A stretch of DNA of 64,000 nucleotides from Pleionea sediminis (GTDB lineage: Bacteria > Pseudomonadota > Gammaproteobacteria > Enterobacterales > Kangiellaceae). Numbering within the stretch: the first letter of the stretch is position 1; each line of letters opens with the position of its first letter. Positions 45,337 to 53,984 of this stretch are shown here, in pieces. Where the stretch lies: positions 124,001 through 188,000 of the forward strand of contig NZ_SUNB01000005.1 of NCBI RefSeq assembly GCF_007570825.1. Reading direction: 5' to 3'. The position numbers and the translations under genes were made by a program. The notes beneath the pieces were generated by a model, which did no database searches, had not been told where the DNA came from, and worked only from the letters and a program-made list of their open reading frames with translations.

Positions 45337-48300
45337 TTATTCAGGACTTGAGACTGTTGTACTTTTATTCTTGTCCTGACTGGGCGGAGTACCATGATAG
45401 TCCGCATAAGCACGACTAAATGCCGATAAGCTGATAAAACCAACGGCATAAGCGGCTTCACTGACGGAAACATTGCCGCGAAGTAATAACTGTCGTGCTG
45501 TCTCTAATCTGCGAGTTTTTATGAATTGAGTCGGCGAACAATCTAACCATTTCTTGCATTGTCGGAGTAATTTACTGGCAGAGATATTCATTAACTCCGC
45601 GAGTTGACTGACACTGAAATTTTCTTCAGACATGTTTTTATCGACAATTTGACGTATTGAAGTGATAAATTTTTGGTCGCTCGTTTGATAATTTTGGGGC
45701 AATTCGGATGTTTCTTCCGCTTTAATAAAGTTTTGGTAGAGCTTTTGAGCCATTCGTTTTTTGAGTGCCATTTGGTTGGCGACACGAGCAACTAACTCTT
45801 CATGAGAAAAGGGCTTTGTGATGTAATCATTAGCTCCTTCGATTAATCCTTCAAGTTGTTCTTCATGTGCTGCTTTTGCGCTGAGCAGTATTAATGGGAT
45901 GTGACTCGTGTTGTTATCTGATTTAAGTTTGTGAGTCAGCTGTAAACCATCCATAACTGGCATCATAATGTCTGAGATGATTAAATCTGGTTGTTGGATG
46001 ATAGCTGCTGATAAGCCTTGTTCGCCATTAGCTTCACAGGAAATACGATAGTGTGGCTGTAAAATGCGCTTTAATAAAACTTGCATTTCCGGGTTGTCTT
46101 CAATGATCAGCACGAGTGGTTTTAGCAGGGTATCTTGAATTGACTTTTCTTTGTTGGAGTCAGTCACTGTATTACGGTCGAATTCATTGTTATCACTATC
46201 ATTTTGGAAAGTAACATTGTCTGGTACTGGAGTTTTTTCGTTTTCGTCGGCTGAATTTTCACTTAATGGAATCTGTGCCGCTACTGGAGTTGAGGTGATT
46301 AACTCAGAAATTAGTTCGTTTTCCCTTGTTGTTTTTGTAATTTGTTCTTGTTGTTCTCTCGAGTAGTGAGTCATTCCTTGCTTAAGTGTGATAATGAATT
46401 CTGCGCCTTTATCACCGTGGCTTTTTACACGAATTGAACCATTGTGTAATTTTAATAAGTCGCGAACTAATGCTAAACCAATACCGGTTCCTGGTTTTTG
46501 AATACTACTGCTCGACTGTCCTTGATAAAACCGGTCGAATATATGCTCCAGTTCTTCATTGGAAATACCAATGCCATAATCTCTAATAGTAATGATAAGT
46601 GAGCTATCTTCGCTTTTAGAATCGAGTGAAAGCTCTATCTTAGAGTTTTCAGAAGAGAACTTAATGGCATTAGTGATTAAGTTAGTCATTATTTTGTCAA
46701 AATGATCGGGGTCAAAATATAGGGTAGGTTTCGTTTCCAATCCATCGGCTACTAATTCTAGTTTTTGTTGTTTCATTTCCGTCTTAAACCTGGATACACA
46801 GCTTGTAATGGCATCTGCCACATTCAATTCTTCGAGTTGTACCTGCATTTTTCCTGATTCGATTTTTTCAACATCGAGAAATTGATTGATTAAATGCATC
46901 ATATGTAAGTTATTATGTAATGCTGACTCAACTAGCTGTTTTTCTTCACTATTGTTTATTAGGTTTTCTCTCAATAGAATTTTTAGTGAGCCGACCGAAA
47001 GGGTGACCGCTGTTCTAAATTCATGAGAAATGTTGGTAAAAAAACGTGATTTAGTATCACTCAGTTCTTTTAGCTTATTCGCTAGAATACTTTTCCTTCT
47101 TAAGTTAGTGAAAATTAGCCACATCACTAATCCACTAAATACTAGAAATATGATAAATAGCCAGAATTGAAATTCTTTCTGACGTTTTTCAGCGAGTTTT
47201 AGCTGCTTTTCTTGCTCAATTAATTGGCTTTTAACTTCTGTTTCGAGTTCCAATCGTTTTAGCTCACTGTTTGACGCAGCTCGTGCAGCTCGCTCTTTAA
47301 ATTCAGGTTCAATTACAGACTCGTAGTAGTGATAAAATAACTCTAGACCTCTAGTTCGAATCGTTGGGTTATTAATTGATATCAGTCGCTCATAAATGTC
47401 ACTTCTTGCTTCTGCGGGTGTATTTTCTGGGAGTTGATAACAAGTATTTAAATCAGTGTCTCTATCCCAGTGAAATTGTGTAAGCTTTTGATAACAGGTT
47501 AAATAAGATCCCACGACTGTATTTTTTATGGGGGCAAGATCTGTGTCTTCTAATAAGTTTTGTGCTTGAACTATGTTGTTTGTTTTTGCATAGGAAAGCG
47601 CAAGAAAAACTTTCGCGTCTTTTAAGTAAACAGCTTCCATCTCAACAACTTTTTTAAAGTAAGGAATGGCTTTTGAGTAATCATTCAAATGTAATGTATA
47701 TGCGGAGCCGATATTATAATAAGCCAGCTCCAAAAATTCATGTGAATCTCTAAGTGAGAGGCCCGATGCGGTTTTTATTAGCTCCTTATGTTCCTCTGCA
47801 AACTTTTCGAGCAGGCTGATTCCCTTTTTAATATACTCTTTATTGCCGTAAATAATATAAATAGTGGCGATGTTAAAATTGGCATCATAGATGTAGTCTT
47901 TGTATTTTTTAGGGCTGTTTTTTAAGACGTACTGATAAGTTGATAAAGCTTCAGCAACCATTCCTTTCGACTGTTGAAGCCACCCTAGCTCATTGTGCGC
48001 AAACATTAAGGCTCGTTCTTCACCTAATTCTTTTGTCGCTTCAATTATTTGGTCGTATGCGAATTTTATTTCTTCGTAGGGTTGAATGTTTGAAAGGCTG
48101 TCTAAACAGCGAATTCGCCATAAAAAATCAGTTGGGTATACTGTAAAGTTGTTGCAAATTTCAACGGCTTTGTCTTTTACTCCTGAAAAATAATATTCAT
48201 CGAACAACAGCCTCTGCAGTGCATAGTTCTGAGAAATAAACGTTTCAGGTTGGTTGAAGTCTCTAGAAAAAGCGTTTTTATTAACTTTCGCTTCTAACCA

Positions 48301-48495
48301 CTCTATTTTTTTTCTAACGCTCCAGTCATGAAAGTCTTCGGGTAATACTTCTTGTTCTCTATCCAAAACAAGTTGAAGAATTTGCTGTTGAAGCGCTAAC
48401 TCTGAATAGACAAACTTTTGGTCGTTGGCAGTAGTTTGTGTCGTCAATATAAGAACTAAAACGCATTTGAAAAATAGTCGCAGAAAATTGTTCAT
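45337..48495 (-). CDS. Hybrid two-component sensor with TPR-type N-terminal region
   Basis: One-protein signalling system. I start at the ATG at 48495 (signal NFLRLFFKCVLVLILTTQTTA). The periplasmic 420 residues form helical TPR-like repeats (AYYNIGSAYTLHLNDYSKAIPYFKKV). Then come a coiled coil, one membrane helix (FWLFIIFLVFSGLVMWLIF), a histidine kinase (NISHEFRTAVT, NLITNAIKFSS, DYGIGI, GTGIGLALVRDL), a receiver (IIEDNPEM, SDIMMPVMDG, KPF) and an AraC-type DNA-binding domain. Key residues are intact; Ala replaces the usual Pro after the phosphoryl His (HEFRTAVT). Its target is probably the cytochrome/DUF1501/DUF4266/DUF3570 operon, whose first gene starts 430 bp downstream in the same direction. 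Confidence 0.92.
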   Translation of the reverse strand: MNNFLRLFFKCVLVLILTTQTTANDQKFVYSELALQQQILQLVLDREQEVLPEDFHDWSVRKKIEWLEAKVNKNAFSRDFNQPETFISQNYALQRLLFDEYYFSGVKDKAVEICNNFTVYPTDFLWRIRCLDSLSNIQPYEEIKFAYDQIIEATKELGEERALMFAHNELGWLQQSKGMVAEALSTYQYVLKNSPKKYKDYIYDANFNIATIYIIYGNKEYIKKGISLLEKFAEEHKELIKTASGLSLRDSHEFLELAYYNIGSAYTLHLNDYSKAIPYFKKVVEMEAVYLKDAKVFLALSYAKTNNIVQAQNLLEDTDLAPIKNTVVGSYLTCYQKLTQFHWDRDTDLNTCYQLPENTPAEARSDIYERLISINNPTIRTRGLELFYHYYESVIEPEFKERAARAASNSELKRLELETEVKSQLIEQEKQLKLAEKRQKEFQFWLFIIFLVFSGLVMWLIFTNLRRKSILANKLKELSDTKSRFFTNISHEFRTAVTLSVGSLKILLRENLINNSEEKQLVESALHNNLHMMHLINQFLDVEKIESGKMQVQLEELNVADAITSCVSRFKTEMKQQKLELVADGLETKPTLYFDPDHFDKIMTNLITNAIKFSSENSKIELSLDSKSEDSSLIITIRDYGIGISNEELEHIFDRFYQGQSSSSIQKPGTGIGLALVRDLLKLHNGSIRVKSHGDKGAEFIITLKQGMTHYSREQQEQITKTTRENELISELITSTPVAAQIPLSENSADENEKTPVPDNVTFQNDSDNNEFDRNTVTDSNKEKSIQDTLLKPLVLIIEDNPEMQVLLKRILQPHYRISCEANGEQGLSAAIIQQPDLIISDIMMPVMDGLQLTHKLKSDNNTSHIPLILLSAKAAHEEQLEGLIEGANDYITKPFSHEELVARVANQMALKKRMAQKLYQNFIKAEETSELPQNYQTSDQKFITSIRQIVDKNMSEENFSVSQLAELMNISASKLLRQCKKWLDCSPTQFIKTRRLETARQLLLRGNVSVSEAAYAVGFISLSAFSRAYADYHGTPPSQDKNKSTTVSSPE

Positions 48496-48922
48496 CTTGT
48501 GTCTCAAAGAGTCGTTTTTATTAACTCTGCTGTAAACCTTCGCAAAAGATTCAGACAATAGCAAGAGTGGTAAATAGAGGTTGCTTTATGCAAGTAAATG
48601 GGCATTTATACTCGATATTTGCATGATTTATAATACTCTTCTTAATTTCGACGCTAATTATAGCAGCGACTCGCTAAAAAGCTGTCAATCGCTTCACAGT
48701 TGCAAACAATCTGACATCTCATAGATATCGACTATTCGGGGAGATAACGGGTCTTTGTTAAATTTCTCCTTCGATTTCTCAGATCGACCTACTATTTTAG
48801 TCATTTTTATTCTTGAAGCATTGTTTTGTTTAAATAATACATGAAACTTTCTGATGATAGGATTCCCAGGAATATTTTGATAGGCTGGTGGAGTTTAAAG
48901 TCAAGTTAATGGAGTGATGACA
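48496..48922. other. Intergenic region before DUF4177
   Basis: About 430 bp between the divergent kinase and DUF4177 genes. It must hold the kinase promoter. GGAG at 48911-48914 is the ribosome binding site of the next gene. I see no gene or repeat. Confidence 0.4.
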
Positions 48923-49123
48923 ATGTGGGAATATAAAATAGTTGATTCTAATAACGCCGAGAAGGGTGGATTTTTGAAAGGTAGAACGGTTGAGCAAGTT
49001 GAGGCGTATCTGAACCAACTGGGGCAAGAAGGTTGGGAGATTATCGATCTCGATTTTCAAATGGATCCGACAATTCCCGGCGGTCCAGCGCATTTTCATG
49101 GTGTGGCCAAAAGAAAGAAATAA
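48923..49123 (+). CDS. DUF4177 small protein
   Basis: A 66-residue protein of the DUF4177 type: MWEYKIVDSNN at the start, then the helix VEQVEAYLNQLGQEGWEIID and the last strand FHGVAKRKK. The start at the ATG of 48923 is set by GGAG eight bases before; a GTG and an ATG a few codons upstream are less likely. DUF4177 proteins are small, soluble and of unknown function; many lie beside regulators or stress genes. Nothing in its neighbours narrows it down. Confidence 0.85.
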   Translation: MWEYKIVDSNNAEKGGFLKGRTVEQVEAYLNQLGQEGWEIIDLDFQMDPTIPGGPAHFHGVAKRKK

Positions 49124-49257
49124 ATGTTTTTGTATTTCAAAACCACAGTTTTCATTGGCCTTCACATTGTGATTACAATTGCTCAATAAGGGTGACTCAA
49201 TTAAAATAGTCAAATGATAAATCTGGAATGGTCTGGTTTTTAAAATCGGGACTTTCG

Positions 49258-49752
49258 ATGAGAGGTCTTATGCTACTTGATGATATTTCCATTGCTCCTC
49301 ATTCTGTGGACTGGAATAAGGTTTTACATTATTGGGATTGGTTGCTGGCAGAGCAGCCTGAGTTTTCTATTTGGATGGTAACCCCATTTGCTGAGTTGAT
49401 TACCGCTGATAGTGAAGGTTCTGTTTGGTTTATTTCAACTTCTGGCGCGAACTATGAAAAAGTAGCTGACTCTAAAGATGATTTTTTAGCGCTGATCGAG
49501 GATAAAGAAGCGCTTGATTATTTCTTTATGCCTTCCTTGGTCCATGAGTTAGTCGAGTCTGGGATGACACTGGGCCAAGACGAATGTTACAGCTTTATCA
49601 CGCCTAATGTTTTTAAGGAGTGCTCGTTTGATCCCGAAAATTTTAAAGTTGCCAATATTGAAGATTACTTAATGGGTCTGGGTGATTTATTAGGTAAGCT
49701 CATGAAAACCGAGGCAGGACAAACGGCAACCTTGAATGATGATGGCGATTAA
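49258..49752 (+). CDS. DUF1851/Tdi1-like cytosolic protein
   Basis: A soluble protein of about 165 residues whose C-terminal half resembles the DUF1851/T6SS immunity Tdi1 C-terminal domain: GSVWFISTSGANYEKVADSKDDFLALIED, with LGQDECYSFITPNVFKECSF and NIEDYLMGLGDLL. In some genomes such domains neutralise type VI toxins; no toxin or secretion gene is nearby here, so an orphan immunity protein is only a suggestion. The start is uncertain: ATG at 49258 or 49270, both with weak upstream signals. It lies 134 bp after the DUF4177 gene. Confidence 0.6.
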   Translation: MRGLMLLDDISIAPHSVDWNKVLHYWDWLLAEQPEFSIWMVTPFAELITADSEGSVWFISTSGANYEKVADSKDDFLALIEDKEALDYFFMPSLVHELVESGMTLGQDECYSFITPNVFKECSFDPENFKVANIEDYLMGLGDLLGKLMKTEAGQTATLNDDGD

Positions 49753-49825
49753 ACGCAATTAACTTCCGCGTTTATAAAAAGTAGTCTCGGTTGCCAGTTT
49801 CATCTCGGCCGTGGACTCTTTTTGA

Positions 49826-50866
49826 TCATCTTCCCTTTAAGGTTTTCGCCTCATCCATCGTTCGTCGATAGAATTTACCGAGTGCTTTATCTTTGGCGCG
49901 TTTTTCTGCAATGTTTGCCGAGTTTATAGACTCTTCACGGAGTAAATTTAAGTAATTTTTCAATCGTCTTTCATCCAGATCACCTAAGTCAATTGCATTG
50001 CGAACTGCGCATCCGGGTTCTTTTAAATGTTTACAATCTGAGAAGCGGCATTGATTCGCGAGCTCTTCAATATCAGTAAACGTTTTGGCGATACCGTCTT
50101 TGCAATCAGTAACCTGTATTTCACGCATGCCGGGGGTATCTAAAATTAAGCCGCCCGATTCTAGAATGATTAATGAACGTTGGGTTGTCGTGTGTCGACC
50201 TTTGTCATCATCTTCACGAATACTTCCTGTAGCTTGACGGCTGTTGCCGAGTAGGGAGTTAATTAAGGTGGATTTTCCCACGCCCGATGAGCCAAGCACA
50301 CACACTGTGTTACCTTTTTTTAGCCAAGGCATTAGTTTGGAAACGCTATTTTCGTCGAGGCAATTGACATCCTCGACAGGCAAGAAGGCGTCGAGTTTTC
50401 TTACTTGAGCAACGAAGTGGTCTGGAGAAGAGCAAAGATCACTTTTACTTAAAATGACTACTGGATCGGCCCCGGCTTCATTCACTAGTGATAAAAATCG
50501 TTCAATTCGGTTAAGATTAAAATCGTCATTCATTGAGCAGACAATAAATGCGCTGTCTACATTGGCGGATATCAGCTGTCGCTTTAATTGTGATCCTGCT
50601 GCCTTTCTTTGAAAGCAGGTTTTGCGGTCGAGTAAACGTAGGAATCGATGCTGTTCGTCAAGTAAAAGCCAGTCGCCTACGACAAGGTCAGGCATTGAAT
50701 GTGTTATGGGAATTTTAAAAGATTCTGAATCAGCAGTAACTAAAAGCTCATTTCGATGTTGCTCAACGACTCGAGCGGGGAGTGCACTTTCACACTCTTC
50801 TAACGATAATTGCTGTTGAAAAAAAGATTGCCAACCGAGTTTGGTTAATAAAGCGAAGTCAGACAT
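49826..50866 (-). CDS. rsgA: Ribosome small-subunit-dependent GTPase RsgA
   Basis: Circularly permuted GTPase that helps the 30S ribosomal subunit mature. Order: an OB-like N terminus (AGSQLKRQLISANVDSAFIV), G4 LSKSDL before G1 LGSSGVGKST (residues 191-200), G3 DTPGMRE, and a C-terminal zinc finger with Cys-rich CRFSDCKHLKEPGCAV. This permuted order defines the family. Length (346 residues) is standard. AAGGGG precedes the ATG. It stands alone, divergent from the CYTH gene, with 414 bp between. Confidence 0.94.
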   Translation of the reverse strand: MSDFALLTKLGWQSFFQQQLSLEECESALPARVVEQHRNELLVTADSESFKIPITHSMPDLVVGDWLLLDEQHRFLRLLDRKTCFQRKAAGSQLKRQLISANVDSAFIVCSMNDDFNLNRIERFLSLVNEAGADPVVILSKSDLCSSPDHFVAQVRKLDAFLPVEDVNCLDENSVSKLMPWLKKGNTVCVLGSSGVGKSTLINSLLGNSRQATGSIREDDDKGRHTTTQRSLIILESGGLILDTPGMREIQVTDCKDGIAKTFTDIEELANQCRFSDCKHLKEPGCAVRNAIDLGDLDERRLKNYLNLLREESINSANIAEKRAKDKALGKFYRRTMDEAKTLKGR

Positions 50867-51280
50867 GATAAACCCCTTAACTGGAGTGATGACTGGATAA
50901 CAAAGAGGCTTTTTACCTCGATTTTTTAAACTGAGCTCAATGCCATTTACAACCGGTATGGAGCATCAAGTTTGGTCTGAAGTGATAGCGCTTTTATTCA
51001 ACCCTAACCCATTCGATGCGATTATAGTACAGACAATTGAGCTGCACCATAGTCAATCTATCGTTTTTGAAAGAGTAGTATTGCTGCGTAATTCAGTTAA
51101 GTTTGACTATACTTAATTGTCGTCGTTTAACGACTTTCTTAAACATATTTTTGTGAGACTTAGTATTATTTGTTTAATTCAGCCGATAATATCGAAATCA
51201 ATTGATAGCCGGAGAATTGACGGTTTTATGATGAGAAAGAATATTTTCAATAATGCTTTATTAATGCAGGAATAAGCATC
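50867..51280. other. Intergenic region between rsgA and the CYTH gene
   Basis: About 414 bp. AGGAA at 51268-51272 is the ribosome binding site of the CYTH gene. A 15-codon frame at 51229-51276 just before that gene has no proper ribosome binding site. I cannot name the two promoters. Confidence 0.4.
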
Positions 51281-51745
51281 ATGGGTAAAGAAATTGAGCG
51301 AAAGTTTCTAGTTAACGAAGAGCTATTACCGCCGCTAGGGGAGGGGAATTATATATCTCAGGGTTATATTGATACTAAAGATAACACGGTAGTTCGAGCA
51401 CGAATAAAAGGTGATGTAGGTTATTTGACGCTCAAAGGGGAAAGTGACGGAATAAGTTGTCTGGAGTTTGAATATGAGATTCCTTTGCTCGATGCGCAAG
51501 AAATAATCGAAGATCTCTGCAAAGGTAAAAGTATCGAAAAAACTCGGTATGAACTAAAAATAGGGGGACACCTTTGGGAAATCGATCGCTTTCATGGTGA
51601 AAATGAAGGGTTGATTATTGCTGAGGTCGAATTGGAGGATGAGAATGACGAAGTCGAGCTACCTGAATGGATAAAAAAGGAAGTGTCCGGTAAAGTCCAG
51701 TATTACAATTCGAGTTTATTGATTCACCCTTACAAAAACTGGTAG
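51281..51745 (+). CDS. CYTH-domain triphosphatase
   Basis: Small enzyme of the CYTH family (adenylate cyclase class IV/thiamine triphosphatase fold), which hydrolyses inorganic triphosphate or related polyphosphates in a beta-tunnel. The first residues, MGKEIERKFLV, carry the defining ExExK metal motif. RARIKGDVGYLTLKGES and FEYEIPL follow, and IIAEVELEDENDEVELPEW completes the acidic tunnel. Length (154 residues) is normal for a stand-alone CYTH protein; no CHAD domain is attached. AGGAA precedes the ATG. Downstream lies the 160-bp tandem repeat. Confidence 0.92.
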   Translation: MGKEIERKFLVNEELLPPLGEGNYISQGYIDTKDNTVVRARIKGDVGYLTLKGESDGISCLEFEYEIPLLDAQEIIEDLCKGKSIEKTRYELKIGGHLWEIDRFHGENEGLIIAEVELEDENDEVELPEWIKKEVSGKVQYYNSSLLIHPYKNW

Positions 51746-51753
51746 GAACAATA

Positions 51754-52153
51754 TCCTTTTCTAAAAAATATCCATTACTTACGTCATCTTGCAGGACAAT
51801 CCTTAGCCACTAATATGTGTTCCGTCCTTAGTTAAAAATCGACCTATTTTATAAACAGTTATAAATAGGTCGATTACTAATGTTCTATCAGCGAACTAGT
51901 CGCACGATGTGATTTCCTTTTCTAAAAATGTTCCATTACTTCTGTCATCTCGCAGGACCGTCCTTAGCCACTAATATGTGTTCCGTCCTTAGTCAAAAAG
52001 CGACCTATTTATGGTTACCCATAAATAGGTCGATTACTAACGTTCTATCGGCGAACAAGCCGCACGATGTGATTTCCTTTTCTAAAAATGTTCCATTACT
52101 TCTGTCATTTCGCAGGACCGTCCTTAGCCACTAAAATGTGCGCCGTCCTTAGT
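51754..52153. repeat. 160-bp tandem repeat, 2.5 copies, each with a hairpin
   Basis: Two full units (about 51754-51914 and 51914-52073) and a half unit (52074-52153) are near-identical, with periods of 161 and 160 bp. Each full unit holds two copies of the CCGTCCTTAG-type motif (the first copy is altered in unit 1) and a hairpin: in unit 2, a perfect 14-bp stem at 52001-52014 with 52019-52032 and the loop TTAC. In unit 1 the same hairpin has a one-base bulge. On the minus strand the hairpin is followed by CTTTTTG, like an intrinsic terminator, which could end transcription of the peptidase gene at 52319. The half unit lacks the hairpin. No spacers or integrase are seen. Confidence 0.9.
52001..52032 (-). 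terminator. Perfect hairpin of repeat unit 2
   Basis: A 14-bp stem, 52001-52014 with 52019-52032, four-base loop TTAC. In minus-strand sense it is followed by CTTTTTGAC, so it can act as intrinsic terminator for the S33 peptidase gene. Unit 1 repeats it at 51840-51872 with one bulged base. Confidence 0.7.
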
Positions 52154-52318
52154 AATGAAGCCCCTGCGCTGTTGACGATTGACATCTTAGGGTCAGAGCT
52201 CGGTTTTGACGAGAAAAATGGGTTTCAGAAATACGACATCGTATATAACAAATACGACATTTCTTTATAAAACAATAAGATAGCGCGGCCCTAAAAGAGG
52301 GTTTTTAGTGGCTGAATG

Positions 52319-53779
52319 TTAAAATGACAACTCCTCGACTTCAATTTTTTGAACATCGATGGGTTGATTTTTCATAAATTGAGCTATGATTTCTTCAACT
52401 TTTGGTGAAGACATGAATAAATTATGGCCAGCATTTTCGACTAGAATTTGCGAAACATTGCTGTGATGTTGTACGGCTTGTCGCTGACTATCTGGATAGG
52501 TTCTCCCATCGAGGGTTCCACTAAAAAGTAATAGTGGTACGTTACTTTTTTGTGGCGTTCTGAACGTATCACCCAGATCTAAATCCGGATATATATTGAC
52601 TAGTTGTGGCATTGGGAAGTTAAGTAAGTTACCCAATAGAGCGGTTTTTGCTTGCTCTTTAACAGTGGATAACCGCTGTTTAGTGATGCCAGAAGCAACG
52701 TCCATTGCCAGAGGCATTAGTTCAAATTTTATTCGTGGATCACTGAACATGCCTCGTTGTAAAACTTGTGTAAGCATTTGAGTGTTGCCAACCTCAATCA
52801 TTTTATAAAGTTGCATCAATAGCATGAGATACTGTCCCGGATCGGCAATGGTCATAGCAGCAAGCCATTGCATGTGATGCTTTTGAAACAATAAATCAAC
52901 CGGCGCTCCTTTCTGGTTTGGTATTGAAACTTTAATGGGATTTGCATCCAGTTGCGCGTGAACTTTGTTCATTAAAGCCGTCAAATCTGGGTAAGCCGAT
53001 TTAAGATTGGGTGATTGATCGATCATTTTTTGGACACGCTCAAAGTAACGATCGGTTTGAAAGGGGAGTTTAACGGTTTGATCGAGACCTTCGGCGCTGG
53101 CCAAGATCATCTTATCGATTTTATCTGCAAAGAGTTGTGCGGCGGTTAAGGCCAGATGACTACCGTAAGAAATTCCCCATAACACGACTCTTTTAGCGCC
53201 TAAATGTTTTCTGAGAGCATCGATATCTAAAGCATTTTGAACGGTAGTGTAGCCTGTTACATCAAATCCTTTTTTACGCCAAAAAGCAAAGCATTCGGTT
53301 GCTGCTTTTCGATAGCGTTGCGTTATTGATTCAACAGAAATTGCTTGAGTAAGATTCAGTTCCTCAGAAGAAATACATTTGGGAGCCTTATCGGATTCGC
53401 CAGTGCCTCTTTGATCCAGCGCGATGACATCGCCAAATTCGCGCATTGCCATAAATAGTGGAAAGCGTTTGCCTTTTGCGGTAGCAATTCCAGAACCTCC
53501 AGGTCCACCTGATAAATAGATAATTGGTGGACCCTGTTTGGTACCTGTTGCTGGAAATCGAACGTAACGGATTTTAATTAAACGGCTTAGTGGATCGCTT
53601 CTGTTTTCTTGAACGTTAAGGTATCCCTGATAAGCTTTAACTGGGTTGCCGTGAGTCGGTTGAAAGTTGATGTTTACCTCGTTTTGTATGGGAGCACTCT
53701 TATGAATTTGATTATTTGCCCAGACATAGGAATACATAATGGATAAAACGATGATGGCAATCTGCTTTAGCTGTCGCAT
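52319..53779 (-). CDS. Secreted S33-family proline/tripeptidyl peptidase-like hydrolase
   Basis: Exported alpha/beta hydrolase of peptidase family S33. Signal peptide: MRQLKQIAIIVLSIMYSYVWA. The oxyanion loop is YLSGGPGGSG, the nucleophile elbow GISYGSHLA, and the acid and base are in LFSGTLDGRTYP and VENAGHNLFM of the TAP-like C-terminal part. Family enzymes remove N-terminal residues or short peptides from peptide substrates outside the cytosol. Length of 486 residues suits the tripeptidyl-aminopeptidase-like group. It is divergent from the LytTR regulator across 205 bp and reads toward the hairpin repeats. Confidence 0.88.
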   Translation of the reverse strand: MRQLKQIAIIVLSIMYSYVWANNQIHKSAPIQNEVNINFQPTHGNPVKAYQGYLNVQENRSDPLSRLIKIRYVRFPATGTKQGPPIIYLSGGPGGSGIATAKGKRFPLFMAMREFGDVIALDQRGTGESDKAPKCISSEELNLTQAISVESITQRYRKAATECFAFWRKKGFDVTGYTTVQNALDIDALRKHLGAKRVVLWGISYGSHLALTAAQLFADKIDKMILASAEGLDQTVKLPFQTDRYFERVQKMIDQSPNLKSAYPDLTALMNKVHAQLDANPIKVSIPNQKGAPVDLLFQKHHMQWLAAMTIADPGQYLMLLMQLYKMIEVGNTQMLTQVLQRGMFSDPRIKFELMPLAMDVASGITKQRLSTVKEQAKTALLGNLLNFPMPQLVNIYPDLDLGDTFRTPQKSNVPLLLFSGTLDGRTYPDSQRQAVQHHSNVSQILVENAGHNLFMSSPKVEEIIAQFMKNQPIDVQKIEVEELSF

Positions 53780-53984
53780 AGGGTGTTGTCTCTCGATTAA
53801 TAAAAACCTTATGACATCAGAATTTTCATTTACAAGTGAGTGAATTTCGTTCAGAGGTGGTTGTTTTTGGGATGAATTCGGTTAACGGTAGCGCTTTTTC
53901 GGTAAGCGGTTATGCTTAATCTGTCACTTATTGATAGGTCGTGGCAATCTCAAACGTTTGAATATAACTCCACAGGAATCCAAC

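Noticed and set aside
49258..49752. Type VI secretion toxin/immunity locus
   Set aside because: The Tdi1-like domain alone is not enough; no effector, VgrG, Hcp or PAAR gene is nearby.
51754..52153. CRISPR array or integron attC sites
   Set aside because: Units are 160 bp, repeat directly without spacers, and no Cas, integrase or gene cassette is present.
51928..52270. Two short open frames inside the 160-bp repeats
   Set aside because: They repeat each other because the DNA repeats; they have no ribosome binding site and no protein-like composition.
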